Below, one piece after another: positions 16,118 through 24,897 of a DNA stretch of 64,000 bases (its first letter is position 1; every line of letters starts with the position of its first letter). The DNA is from Bacillus sp. DNRA2. GTDB taxonomy: Bacteria; Bacillota; Bacilli; Bacillales; Cytobacillaceae. The position numbers and the translations under genes were made by a program. Location of the stretch: NCBI RefSeq assembly GCF_012843265.1, contig NZ_JABAIT010000012.1:62001-126000 (forward strand), given 5' to 3'. The notes below the pieces were generated by a model. That model did no database searches. It was not told where the DNA came from and saw nothing but the letters and a program-made list of their open reading frames with translations.

Positions 16118-16780
16118 TTAGGTCTCTACTAAGTTAAATGATATGACGCGATTGGTGCTTGGATTGTAAACGACATTACCGCGTACTCGAATTTTTTCTC
16201 GTGGTGCTTGTAAAATAAACTCATATGTTTCTCTTATTTGCTGCGGTGATTGCTGTTGTTTTCCAACAAATCGGTAATCAATAATGTTATAGCCTGGATA
16301 TGCTGTCTGGGTGACTTCTAATAAATACTTTCCCCATCTCTCCTGTTCAAGTTCAGGTGATGGTATGATTTCTATATTCATCACACCTAAGCTAGGATGT
16401 GCACCCAGTGCCTCAAATGCTCGACGGTGGAGACTGATTCGATTGGCAGGATAACCAGCTACTTGGTCAACAACGGTGACAATAATTTCTCTCCCCCCTG
16501 GTACGGAAAGGTTTCTGATTTTCAGTGACTGTCCACAGCGATATGGCGAATTAGCACCAACAGCTGCGGTTAAATAGCGGTTTTTTGACCATGGAATACC
16601 ACACTTTGTAATTCTGCCTCCATCTGTCCACGTTGCTTGACCTCTTATGGGTCGTTGTCGATACCAATTAACGTCTTCTTCGGTAAAACGATAAAATGAA
16701 TCACCCCAGAACGGAGCTGCTTGTTCCAGGAAGCTGTGATAATTTTGGTATGTGGACATGTATGGATAATATGAATACAT
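16118..16780 (-). CDS. RlpA/expansin-like double-psi beta-barrel protein with DUF3889 domain
   Basis: The 220-residue protein starts with a Tyr-rich segment without a clear signal peptide. Residues about 45-140 look like a double-psi beta-barrel of the RlpA/expansin type (GQATWTDGG…, TVVDQVAGYPANRISLHRRAFEALG). Residues about 148-220 match DUF3889 (WGKYLLEVTQTAYPG … VRGNVVYNPSTNRV). Similar Bacillus proteins are often secreted or spore-associated, but the lack of an export signal is notable. The start follows GGAGGGAAAAGG. A cell-wall or spore-surface role is only an inference. Confidence 0.78.
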   Translation of the reverse strand: MYSYYPYMSTYQNYHSFLEQAAPFWGDSFYRFTEEDVNWYRQRPIRGQATWTDGGRITKCGIPWSKNRYLTAAVGANSPYRCGQSLKIRNLSVPGGREIIVTVVDQVAGYPANRISLHRRAFEALGAHPSLGVMNIEIIPSPELEQERWGKYLLEVTQTAYPGYNIIDYRFVGKQQQSPQQIRETYEFILQAPREKIRVRGNVVYNPSTNRVISFNLVET

Positions 16781-16892
16781 CCTTTTCCCTCCTGTCTATG
16801 CTCAATCTGCTAATAACATATGCTTTAAAAAGGTTGATTCGTGACAGGAGGTCTAACTCATATATATAACACTTAAAACAGTATACATAAAC

Positions 16893-16921
16893 AAAAGCGC
16901 ACTCCATATTGAGGCGCTTTT
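16893..16921. terminator. Terminator after yjdM
   Basis: AAAAGCGC and GCGCTTTT form an 8-bp stem with T-runs on either strand. It follows the yjdM stop on the minus strand. Confidence 0.85.
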
Positions 16922-16942
16922 GTTATTTTGGGATAAAACTTC

Positions 16943-17284
16943 TTAAATTTTCTTTACAAATTCCGATTTTAGGCTCATTGCCCCAAAACCATCGATTTTA
17001 CAATCAATATTATGATCGCCGTCCACTAAACGAATGTTCTTCACTTTCGTTCCTTGCTTTAATGGTGTAGAACTACCCTTTACTTTAAGGTCTTTAATGA
17101 CTGTAACAGTATCCCCATCTTGAAGGATGTTTCCGTTTGAGTCCTTAATCACTTTCACATCTTCATTGCCTTCTACTGCATCAGCCGGATTCCATTCATA
17201 AGCACATTCCGGGCATACCAACAAGCTTCCATCCTCGTATGTATATTCAGAATTACATTTTGGACAATTTGGTAAATTCGACAT
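16943..17284 (-). CDS. YjdM/PhnA family zinc-ribbon protein
   Basis: The 113-residue protein has an N-terminal zinc ribbon (CPKC near residue 7 and CPEC near 24) and the C-terminal YjdM domain with [16 protein letters not shown] and [18 protein letters not shown]. The family was named after an alkylphosphonate operon of Escherichia coli, but phosphonate activity is doubtful for most members. The start is ATG 17284 after GGGGGAATGTTAAG; the longer frame has no ribosome site. It stands alone. Confidence 0.9.
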   Translation of the reverse strand: MSNLPNCPKCNSEYTYEDGSLLVCPECAYEWNPADAVEGNEDVKVIKDSNGNILQDGDTVTVIKDLKVKGSSTPLKQGTKVKNIRLVDGDHNIDCKIDGFGAMSLKSEFVKKI

Positions 17285-17408
17285 CTTAACATTCCCCCAT
17301 TTCATACTTGTCTATTCTAATATATTCATTCATTTTTTCCAATTCTTTTCTGAGGCTTAGTTTTCTAAAAATAGGGATTAAATTTTCAAAATAAATCAAT
17401 ACTATACC

Positions 17409-17429
17409 TAGTGTTATTCATTAACACTA
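17409..17429. promoter_or_regulatory. Perfect inverted repeat upstream of a 45-codon gene
   Basis: TAGTGTTA and TAACACTA, each 8 bases, flank TTCAT. The repeat lies between a possible promoter (ATTAAA, 17 bases, TACTAT) and the ribosome-binding site of the small gene. It looks like a repressor operator, though a short hairpin in the messenger is also possible. Confidence 0.5.
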
Positions 17430-17452
17430 TACTTCAATGTGGAGGGATTCGC

Positions 17453-17590
17453 TTGAATATTCTGTTTGTCTTATTCAACGACTTAAGACACATAGGTTTT
17501 AGATTAATGTATTTATTTAAGCTAAATACCTATAGGTTAAAACGGCTTTTACGAATGCCGTCTATTAACCAAGTATCGAATATTCAATAG
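17453..17590 (+). CDS. Small 45-residue basic protein, TTG start
   Basis: A 45-codon frame starts at TTG 17453, about seven bases after GTGGAGGG, and ends with TAG. The product begins MNILFVLFNDLRHIG, has an amphipathic, Arg/Lys-rich middle (LNTYRLKRLLRMPS) and no Cys. I do not recognise it. An operator-like palindrome precedes it and a perfect terminator follows within 30 bases, so it forms its own transcription unit. That is the main support for a real gene. A regulatory peptide or small toxin-like peptide are both possible. Confidence 0.5.
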   Translation: MNILFVLFNDLRHIGFRLMYLFKLNTYRLKRLLRMPSINQVSNIQ

Positions 17591-17616
17591 TACTCTTTTC
17601 GCATTGTAGTCCAAAG

Positions 17617-17645
17617 CAGGTGAGTAGATCTAACTCACCTGTTTT
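17617..17645 (+). terminator. Terminator of the 45-codon gene
   Basis: CAGGTGAGT and ACTCACCTG are perfect 9-bp arms around AGATCTA, followed by TTTTCATTTT. Confidence 0.85.
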
Positions 17646-17692
17646 CATTTTCTATAAAATTCATGTAACATGAAAGTGTGCAAAACATCTAA

Positions 17693-17719
17693 TGAAACCT
17701 TTTTCTTCTGTAAATCGTA
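17693..17719 (+). promoter_or_regulatory. Possible ECF-type promoter for the DUF2207 gene
   Basis: TGAAAC (17693-17698) and CGTA (17716-17719) are 17 bases apart with a T-rich spacer. This resembles sigma-W/M-type promoters, whose usual spacing is 16. It lies 27 bases before the DUF2207 start. Confidence 0.4.
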
Positions 17720-17745
17720 ATACAAATCATAGGTAGGTGATGTTG

Positions 17746-19473
17746 ATGAAACAGTATGGAATAAAATCTATTATTCTACTATTAGGGATGATTGTGGTAT
17801 TTTTTGTAGTTCCAAACAAAGGTTTAGCGGTTGAGTTTTCAATCGATAAGGGTAAGATCGATGCATACCTTTTAGAAGATAGAAATGTTCATGTTGAAGA
17901 AACCTTTACCTACAGCTTTGATGGTGAATTTAATGGCATTACTAGGGAAATCATCTCAAAAGAAGGCACGAAAATATCTTCATTGAAAGCCAAAGAAAAT
18001 GGGAAATCGTTAAAGGTCGAACGCGAGGATGGATTATATAAAATTTACCGAAAAGGTGAAGACGAAACTATTACAATCGTACTCACTTACACCATTCAAA
18101 ATGGAGTCGATGTATATTCTGATGTGGCTGAATTTTATTGGCCTTTCTTTGATGAAAACAATGAATCCACGTATGAAAATTATATTATAACCATTTACCC
18201 ACCCGAAGAAACGAGTGGAGTTATAGCATTTGGCTATGATGAAGCCTTTGATACTGAAAAAATAAACAAAAATGGAACTGTCCAGTTTCATCTCGGCGAG
18301 GTACCAAGTGGTGAAAATGGTGATATTAGAGTCGCCTATGATGCAAAGCTCTTTCCATCAGCTACCATTGCTGCAAATAAATCGATGAAAAATGAAATTG
18401 TAAATGATAAAAAAACTCTATATGACGATGTTGCTTCAGCTATTGAAAAGAAAGACTTTTACTCGAAGGTTGCGATGGTAGTTGTTCCCTCATTTGCGCT
18501 TATTATATGTTTTATTATGTTAATGACATGGTTGCGTGCACGGGTTAATCGTACTGCAGTAAGGCGTGAGGCGGAACAGTCAGCGCCGTTTATCCCAAAG
18601 CAAACGATGAGCCTCCCAGCGACAATTGTATATACCAACGGCGCGTATTATCCTGCAGAGACAATGGCTGCTGCAATGATGGACTTAGTGAGAAAACGCG
18701 CAGTTATCCAAATTGATGAGAAGAACTTTAGCTTAAACGACATTCGCAAACCATTATTAAAGCATGAAGAAATGCTTATTGAGTTTTTATTCAAGGAAAT
18801 TGGAAGAGATGGGAAATTTAGCTTTGATGATTTAGCATCCTTTACAAAAATAAAGAAAAATCATCAAAAATATCAAGCTAGTCAAACAAAGTGGCTTCAG
18901 GCTGTAAAAGACGAATTAAAGCATCATGAATTATATGAAAATAAAAAAGGATACCGCTGGATCGTGGGCTTATCTAGTTTGATATTAAGTCCGTTTTTAT
19001 ATTTATTTCCTGCCAATGATTTGTTTGGCTGGTTTGCGGCAGCTCTAGTATTGTTTATCACCACAATTTTATACGCTTTAACCTATTACCCCAAAACCTG
19101 GTTGGGCCTTACCGTAACTGAAGAATGGGGAATGATAAAAAAACGGTTAAAAGAAGTGCAATTGGATGAATGGTCATCCCTCAATGAAGATGAAAAAATG
19201 CGGGTCTACATTTTTGCGATAGGCATAAAAGATAAAAAGTTTATGAATAAAAGCACGAAGTTAACAGAATCATTTGAGTTACCTGTCCAAGATGCATTTT
19301 ATGATAATTACCCCGTTAATATGGCATCAATGGTCTATTTTGGCTCAATTGCGTCATCGTCCTTTCACTCCGCCAATGATACGACTCAAATCTCAACAGG
19401 AGGTTCAGGCAGTTCTATCGGAGGCGGCGGCAGTGGTGTAGGTGGCGGCGGTGGTGGATCGGGTGCGTTCTAA
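17746..19473 (+). CDS. DUF2207 family membrane protein with Gly-rich tail
   Basis: The 575-residue protein has a signal peptide, an extracellular domain of about 220 residues (DUF2207 start: VEFSIDKGKIDAYLLEDRNV), one membrane helix near 245-265, a cytoplasmic region, two further helices near 405-450 and a C-terminal tail of Gly/Ser repeats (GGGGSGVGGGGGGSGAF). The function of the family is unknown. I start at ATG 17746, the best spaced from AGGTAGG; two in-frame starts lie just upstream. A candidate ECF-type promoter suggests cell-envelope stress control. It is monocistronic. Confidence 0.85.
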   Translation: MKQYGIKSIILLLGMIVVFFVVPNKGLAVEFSIDKGKIDAYLLEDRNVHVEETFTYSFDGEFNGITREIISKEGTKISSLKAKENGKSLKVEREDGLYKIYRKGEDETITIVLTYTIQNGVDVYSDVAEFYWPFFDENNESTYENYIITIYPPEETSGVIAFGYDEAFDTEKINKNGTVQFHLGEVPSGENGDIRVAYDAKLFPSATIAANKSMKNEIVNDKKTLYDDVASAIEKKDFYSKVAMVVVPSFALIICFIMLMTWLRARVNRTAVRREAEQSAPFIPKQTMSLPATIVYTNGAYYPAETMAAAMMDLVRKRAVIQIDEKNFSLNDIRKPLLKHEEMLIEFLFKEIGRDGKFSFDDLASFTKIKKNHQKYQASQTKWLQAVKDELKHHELYENKKGYRWIVGLSSLILSPFLYLFPANDLFGWFAAALVLFITTILYALTYYPKTWLGLTVTEEWGMIKKRLKEVQLDEWSSLNEDEKMRVYIFAIGIKDKKFMNKSTKLTESFELPVQDAFYDNYPVNMASMVYFGSIASSSFHSANDTTQISTGGSGSSIGGGGSGVGGGGGGSGAF

Positions 19474-19482
19474 CAAAGCATC

Positions 19483-19513
19483 AGGAGGAAAACACTTGGT
19501 TTTCCTCCTTTTT
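19483..19513 (+). terminator. Terminator of the DUF2207 gene
   Basis: AGGAGGAAAAC and GTTTTCCTCCT are perfect 11-bp arms followed by TTTTT. Confidence 0.92.
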
Positions 19514-19585
19514 AATGATGATATTTCATAAAAAACCATTAAGATTTTGCGGTCTTTTTAGTAATGGTGTATTTTAGCAATTGCA

Positions 19586-19798
19586 CTATTCTCTAATTTG
19601 GATCTCTTTCTTTAACTCGCTTATTTTGTTTACAATTGGCACGACCACAAAAATCAAGATTAATGCCACAGCTGCGAAAGAAACAATTGAAACATAAGAA
19701 CTAAAGCTAATTTGCCCCATTGAGTCTTGTATGAACCCCATAAAAAGATTGTATAACCCAATAAAACCATTTAATGCTGCTATCGTAATAAAAAACAC
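19586..19798 (-). CDS. Small two-helix membrane protein of the ABC operon
   Basis: The 70-residue protein is almost entirely two membrane helices (residues about 3-24 and 33-56) followed by a charged tail, KISELKKEIQIRE. I do not recognise a family. The GTG start at 19798 lies nine bases from AAAGGA; the alternative GGGAG would point to a rare ATT start, so the exact start is uncertain. It follows the ABC permease gene by 65 bases on the same strand and is probably in that operon. Confidence 0.5.
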   Translation of the reverse strand: MFFITIAALNGFIGLYNLFMGFIQDSMGQISFSSYVSIVSFAAVALILIFVVVPIVNKISELKKEIQIRE

Positions 19799-19863
19799 TC
19801 CCTATTATCCTTTTTCCATTATCCAGAAGCTCTTGAAGTCTCATGATTGCCTAAATTTCTAGA

Positions 19864-20586
19864 TTACTGTTCTTTTTTTCTAAAAAGAAAGATAGTTAAG
19901 ATGATTCCAAGAGTGATATAGCATACGACCCACAAAATATCAAATCCAAGTGAATCTAACAAAACAATCATATCTTCGCCTTCCATGTGATTAATAATCT
20001 TAAACACCGGGGGGAACAGCCATAATACCCATTTCAATATAGGCAGCCTTTCAATCATTGCGGTGGATGCCAAAGAAACAACAATCACTAATACAGCTGT
20101 AATCCAAGCATATTTTTTAATTGAAAAGTTAGTTGACGAAAACAATGTCCCGACTAAAATCCCAAATGCCTGGAACACGAGATGGCTGAATATCGATAAA
20201 CCAATGACATTAAGCGTTAATTCCCCTTTAAAGAGATTTCCAATTATAGGATAAAGCATTCCATATATAATTAAAGGAATCATCACAATTAATAGTGAAA
20301 GCCATTTTCCAATCAGAAAATTCAACTTTCTACCTAACTGAAAAAACAACATATGTTTCTCGCTGTCCTCTTCTAAAGAAAACAACGCCATTGTCATCCA
20401 TGTCATCGTTATATACAGCCCAATCGAGGAAACACCATAGCTGCTTAAAATCGGTGCGTTATTATACGCATACAATATGAAAACCCAAGCAAGAAAAAGT
20501 GTCGTTGGCGGGATAAACTTTAACGAACGAATAAAACTTGTTAATTGATATCGAATAAATGCACTCAACACCCTACCTCTTTTCAA
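19864..20586 (-). CDS. ABC transporter permease, ABC-2-like
   Basis: The 240-residue protein has about six membrane helices with no soluble domain. It overlaps the ATPase gene by 14 bases, so it forms the membrane part of that transporter. The sequence resembles ABC-2-like permeases of small, uncharacterised Bacillus exporters. The substrate is unknown. Confidence 0.8.
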   Translation of the reverse strand: MKRGRVLSAFIRYQLTSFIRSLKFIPPTTLFLAWVFILYAYNNAPILSSYGVSSIGLYITMTWMTMALFSLEEDSEKHMLFFQLGRKLNFLIGKWLSLLIVMIPLIIYGMLYPIIGNLFKGELTLNVIGLSIFSHLVFQAFGILVGTLFSSTNFSIKKYAWITAVLVIVVSLASTAMIERLPILKWVLWLFPPVFKIINHMEGEDMIVLLDSLGFDILWVVCYITLGIILTIFLFRKKEQ

Positions 20587-21388
20587 TGACTTCTAAGATT
20601 GAGCAGCCTCGTTCAAGCAACAATCGTAGTGCCTGATCCGATTCAGACTCCAAAACAAGCAAATCAACTAAATTATCGCCTACAAATTTTTGCGGACCAA
20701 GCTGCATATCCGTTATTACTTCCTTTGATGGAATCCGCGCTCTGATTAGCAAAACTCTTTCCTTTTGTTGTTTATATGTATCTGAACTAATGGCCCCATC
20801 ATCAACCCTAATCACTCGATGTGCAAGATGGTCAATTAATAGTGAGTCATGTGCAGTAAAAATAATTGTAGTCTCAGCTGGAAGTTGGTTCAGTTGATTG
20901 ACTAATTCTTTTTGCGAATCATCATCTAACCCTGTCAGGGGTTCATCCATTAACAAAAGCTCTGGCTTCATCAATAATGCCTGAATGATACCCGCTTTTT
21001 GCTTTGTGCCTTTTGAGCATTTTTTTAATGGTGTTGATAAGAAATGTGAAATCGCAAAACGGTTTGCAAACTGCGTAATTGCCTCATGAATTATGCTCTT
21101 TGATTGTCCATTCATTTTTCCCATTAACATCAAATATTCATATAATTTAAATCGAATGGTTTCAGGAAAATGTTCTGGAACATACGCTATCCGAAGCTGA
21201 TCACGCCATACTTTCCCACTTGTTTCCTCATAAATTCCACCAATCAGCTTTAATAGGCTACTTTTACCTGAACCGTTTTGACCGGTAATTGCAATTCGTT
21301 CGCCTTGATGAATCGATAAAGAAAGATTTGCTAGGATCTGAAAATCATCAATCCTTTTCATCACTTTCGTAGCTTCAAAAATTTTCAT
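20573..21388 (-). CDS. ABC transporter ATPase
   Basis: The 271-residue protein has Walker A GQNGSGKS (near 38), a degenerate signature CSKGTKQK instead of LSGGQ (near 132), Walker B LLLMDEPLTGLDD (near 153) and the His switch TAHD. The last 70 residues form an extra domain. Together with the overlapping permease gene it makes a small two-component transporter of unknown substrate. The start follows GAGGTGGTTTATT. It diverges from the RNase J gene. Confidence 0.88.
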   Translation of the reverse strand: MKIFEATKVMKRIDDFQILANLSLSIHQGERIAITGQNGSGKSSLLKLIGGIYEETSGKVWRDQLRIAYVPEHFPETIRFKLYEYLMLMGKMNGQSKSIIHEAITQFANRFAISHFLSTPLKKCSKGTKQKAGIIQALLMKPELLLMDEPLTGLDDDSQKELVNQLNQLPAETTIIFTAHDSLLIDHLAHRVIRVDDGAISSDTYKQQKERVLLIRARIPSKEVITDMQLGPQKFVGDNLVDLLVLESESDQALRLLLERGCSILEVIEKR

Positions 21389-21486
21389 AATAAACCACCT
21401 CGATTATACAGTACCATAATTTAACAAATATTCAGCAATAAGTTGGGAATACTATACATATTTCATTGAAATTGGGAGGGCTAACA

Positions 21487-23160
21487 TTGACATCCACTGA
21501 AAATAGACTATCTATCATGGCATTAGGCGGAATTAATGAAATTGGCAAAAACATGTATGTTATTCAATACGCTCATGATCTGTTTATCGTTGATTGTGGT
21601 GGTAAATTTCCTGATGAAAGCCTGCTAGGTATTGATTTAATTATACCTGATATGACCTATTTGGAGGAAAATCGAAGCAATATACGCGGATTAATCGTCA
21701 CCCATGGTCATGAGGACCACATTGGTGGTGTACCTTTTCTAATTAACAAATTTCAAATACCGATTTATGCAACTCGGTTTACGCTTGGACTAATTGAATT
21801 AAAGCTAGCTGAGCACCGATTGCTTCGAGACACTGAATTAATTCAAATTGATAGCAACTCAAAGCTAAATTTTGGCGAGATTGATATTTCATTTTTCAGA
21901 GTAAGTCATAGTATCCCAGATTGTCTTGGAATTGTTTTTCATACGCCGCAAGGAAACATCGTTCACACAGGGGATTTCAAATTTGATCTCACCCCAGAGA
22001 ATAATCAATATTCCGATATTCATAAAATGGCAGACATCGGCAAACAGGGAGTGTTGGTACTAATATCAGAAAGTACAAATGCTGAACGACCAGGGCTAAC
22101 ACCATCTGAAAAAATCGTTGCAAGCCATATGGATGCAGCATTTATGAAAGCCACCGGGAAAATTTTCATTTCTACCTTCGCTTCCAATATTAATCGAGTC
22201 CAACAAGTGGTACATTCAGCCATTAAAAGCAATCGGAAGCTTGCCCTGTTAGGTCGAAGTATGGTCAACGTCGTGAATGTTGCTATGGAACGTGGCTATA
22301 TCGATATTCCAGAAGGAATACTCATTGATATATCTGAAATTGAAAATTTTTCTCCTGAAAGAATCGTTGTTCTTTGTACAGGTAGTCAAGGTGAACCGAA
22401 TGCCGCCCTTGCCCGATTAGCGACTGGGAATTATCGCGATGCCCAAATTGAACGTGGCGATACAGTCATCCTGGCCGCCTCACCTATACCGGGAAATGAA
22501 AAGGATGTTTCGCGCGTTATTGACAATCTTTATCAACTCGGTGCCAATGTCATCTATGGTTCAGGCAGTTCAACTGGGATGCATGTATCTGGTCATGGTT
22601 ACCAAGAGGATTTAAAGCTGATGCTCACTTTATTAAAACCAACCTTTTTTATTCCGATACATGGTGAGTATCGAATGCTCCATCACCATCGACTTTTAGC
22701 GGAATCTGTTGGAGTTGAACCGGGCAACACTTTTATTATCAAAAATGGTGATGTTGTAGATGTAGTCAATTCTGAAGCGAGACAAACGCGCACGATTCCT
22801 GCCGGTGATACCTATGTAGATGGGTTTAGTGTTGGCGATGTAGGTGAAGTGGTCCTACGTGACCGCAAACAGCTTTCCGAGGATGGGATGGTCGTTATCG
22901 TGATAACCTTAAGTAAGCGTGACACCCGAATCATTCAAGGACCTGACACAATTACTCGTGGTTTTGTCTATGTTAAAGAATCCGAAGACTTAATCAAAGA
23001 CATTAATGTCATGGTTAAAAAGTCAATCAATGAATTGCTTCTAGATAATGTTCGACAATGGAATGTTCTGAAACAAAACATTAAAAAGACTGTCGGCCAA
23101 TATTTATTTAAACAAACGAAACGAAAGCCAATGATCCTTCCCATTATTATAAATATATAA
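21487..23160 (+). CDS. Ribonuclease J, probably an additional paralog
   Basis: The 557-residue protein is a beta-CASP metallo-beta-lactamase: the metal motif HGHEDHIGG is intact (near residue 74), followed by SHSIPD, HTGDFKFD, the beta-CASP motifs LLGRSM and GSQGEPNA, and GSGSSTGMHVSGHG, then PIHGEYRM. RNase J1 is an endo- and 5'-3' exoribonuclease. In Bacillus the principal rnjA gene follows rpoY (ykzG); that gene is absent here, so this is likely a second or third RNase J. It starts at TTG 21487, eight bases after GGGAGGG; the frame extends seven codons further upstream without a ribosome site. Confidence 0.88.
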   Translation: MTSTENRLSIMALGGINEIGKNMYVIQYAHDLFIVDCGGKFPDESLLGIDLIIPDMTYLEENRSNIRGLIVTHGHEDHIGGVPFLINKFQIPIYATRFTLGLIELKLAEHRLLRDTELIQIDSNSKLNFGEIDISFFRVSHSIPDCLGIVFHTPQGNIVHTGDFKFDLTPENNQYSDIHKMADIGKQGVLVLISESTNAERPGLTPSEKIVASHMDAAFMKATGKIFISTFASNINRVQQVVHSAIKSNRKLALLGRSMVNVVNVAMERGYIDIPEGILIDISEIENFSPERIVVLCTGSQGEPNAALARLATGNYRDAQIERGDTVILAASPIPGNEKDVSRVIDNLYQLGANVIYGSGSSTGMHVSGHGYQEDLKLMLTLLKPTFFIPIHGEYRMLHHHRLLAESVGVEPGNTFIIKNGDVVDVVNSEARQTRTIPAGDTYVDGFSVGDVGEVVLRDRKQLSEDGMVVIVITLSKRDTRIIQGPDTITRGFVYVKESEDLIKDINVMVKKSINELLLDNVRQWNVLKQNIKKTVGQYLFKQTKRKPMILPIIINI

Positions 23161-23201
23161 AAAAATGAGGTTCAAATGGTTATACTAACCTTTCGAACCT
23201 C
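23161..23201 (-). terminator. Terminator of GGDEF copy 2
   Basis: GAGGTTC and GAACCTC with an inner GGTTA/TAACC pair are followed by ATTTTTTT on the minus strand. Confidence 0.8.
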
Positions 23202-23204
23202 GCT

Positions 23205-24740
23205 TCATAGAATTTTCGCTATTTCGCGTTTTTCACTAGGACAAACCTTGTTTCTACCACTATTTTTAGCTTCATAAAGTGCTTTATCAGACTCATTAAT
23301 CAGTTCAGTTAACCTTCGTTTTTGTGTAACTCCTGATTTCGATGCTACTCCAATACTGATTTTAACCATTATGGAATGGCCATTGTACTCAATCACCATT
23401 TTCTCAACAAGCCTTCGCAAGTCCTCAGCGATCACTAGCGCCTGTTTGAGATTCGTGTTAGGTGCAAGAATTAAAAATTCCTCTCCCCCATATCTCCCGA
23501 TTATATCTGTCAGCCTAATCCGCTGCTTGCATAGAGTTGCAAGACTTTTAATAACTTGGTCCCCAGCCAAATGACCGTATGTATCATTAATTTTTTTAAA
23601 ATAATCAATATCTAACATCAGTGCCGAAAGGTCCGTGTTATAGCGATTCGCCCTGATAAATTCCCGTTCACCTTCTTCCATCAGCTTCCTTCGATTATAA
23701 ACTTCACTTAACGTGTCATGAGTGGCAATTCTTTTTAATTCCTCCATTGCGCGAACTTGTGTTGTAATATCCTGAAAGATTAAAATTTTACCTACAGCTT
23801 TATTGTTTGACCATACTGGGGTCATCGTAAAACCAATATGCTTGATAACATCCATTGGCCTAATTTGAATATCAAAATTATCGGAGGACTGCCCCACTAT
23901 CAACCGGCCTTCCTCAAATTCTAATAAGCTTTTTCCAAGATTTTGTGAAATCAGCCAACCGAACATTTTATGGGCAGATCGATTAAAATCGATTAATCGA
24001 TTCATTTTATCGACCACAATGATCCCTTCTTTCACTTCATCAAAAACTGATTCACGGGCGATTTCCTTTAGCTTTAAAAAATCAAACTTAAACAACGCAA
24101 TCGAAAAAGTTAACGCAAATAAAGCAAAGCCCAAAGTAGTAAAATCATAAGGAATCGGTAAAACATTAAGTTCATAAATAACATATGCTATACCTGGAAA
24201 GAGAGAGCCGGTTAAGATCAAACACTCAGGGGTCTTTAGACTATATAAAGATTTTTTCCATAACAAAAAAAATACCAAAATACCATAGCTAAATGCACCA
24301 TATGTATAGGCAATGAACACATAATACCACGGCCCTTTCATGATGGAGGCCATCGAAAGTCCTTGATATCTATTAATAATATAGTCGTTATAGTATAAAT
24401 GATGGTACTCATTCGTCGCAGCTATTAACAAGGTGAGCATCGGGATGATAAAGATGAGAAATTTTATGAGGAAAGAACTATTTCGATAAAAATGAAACTC
24501 ATAGGCCGCCAATGCCCATAAAGGAGTGATGAAAACAAGGCCGAAGATTTCGACCATAAAAGCAAATTGCAACTGATTCGCAGTCTGTGAAAGTAACTCC
24601 ATGCTGTATCCGATATTAAAGACAGCAATCGAAAGGCACATTAACGAAAAGTATGCAGCTATTCGATTTTTATAATTCAACAAGCAAAAAATAAACAGCA
24701 GTATAAACACGATACCGATGAAAATATCTAGCTGAGGCAT
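23205..24740 (-). CDS. Membrane diguanylate cyclase: 7TM, PAS-like and GGDEF domains, copy 2
   Basis: The 511-residue protein mirrors the copy at 14547-16076: seven N-terminal helices, a PAS-like domain (VFDEVKEGIIVVDKMNRLIDF) and a GGDEF domain with GGEEF, and RLTD as the I-site. The TM region keeps the same residues, such as NEYHHLYYNDYI and MKGPWYYVF, so the two probably sense related signals. The start is ATG 24740, nine bases after AAGGAGGTG. It converges with the RNase J gene. Confidence 0.9.
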   Translation of the reverse strand: MPQLDIFIGIVFILLFIFCLLNYKNRIAAYFSLMCLSIAVFNIGYSMELLSQTANQLQFAFMVEIFGLVFITPLWALAAYEFHFYRNSSFLIKFLIFIIPMLTLLIAATNEYHHLYYNDYIINRYQGLSMASIMKGPWYYVFIAYTYGAFSYGILVFFLLWKKSLYSLKTPECLILTGSLFPGIAYVIYELNVLPIPYDFTTLGFALFALTFSIALFKFDFLKLKEIARESVFDEVKEGIIVVDKMNRLIDFNRSAHKMFGWLISQNLGKSLLEFEEGRLIVGQSSDNFDIQIRPMDVIKHIGFTMTPVWSNNKAVGKILIFQDITTQVRAMEELKRIATHDTLSEVYNRRKLMEEGEREFIRANRYNTDLSALMLDIDYFKKINDTYGHLAGDQVIKSLATLCKQRIRLTDIIGRYGGEEFLILAPNTNLKQALVIAEDLRRLVEKMVIEYNGHSIMVKISIGVASKSGVTQKRRLTELINESDKALYEAKNSGRNKVCPSEKREIAKIL

Positions 24741-24851
24741 CCGACGCACCTCCTTTTTTTCATTATAATATAATTTTCAAAAAATAAATATTTTTATAAA
24801 ATATGCAAAGCTATCAAATTTCCACTAGATGCATGATCCTAACTTTTAGAT

Positions 24852-24890
24852 AAAAAGCGTTCACATCGAACTTTGTGAACGCTTTTTTTA
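24852..24890 (-). terminator. Terminator of azoR
   Basis: AAAAAGCGTTCACA and TTGTGAACGCTTTTTTT form a long stem with T-runs on both strands. Confidence 0.9.
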
Positions 24891-24897
24891 GATTATG

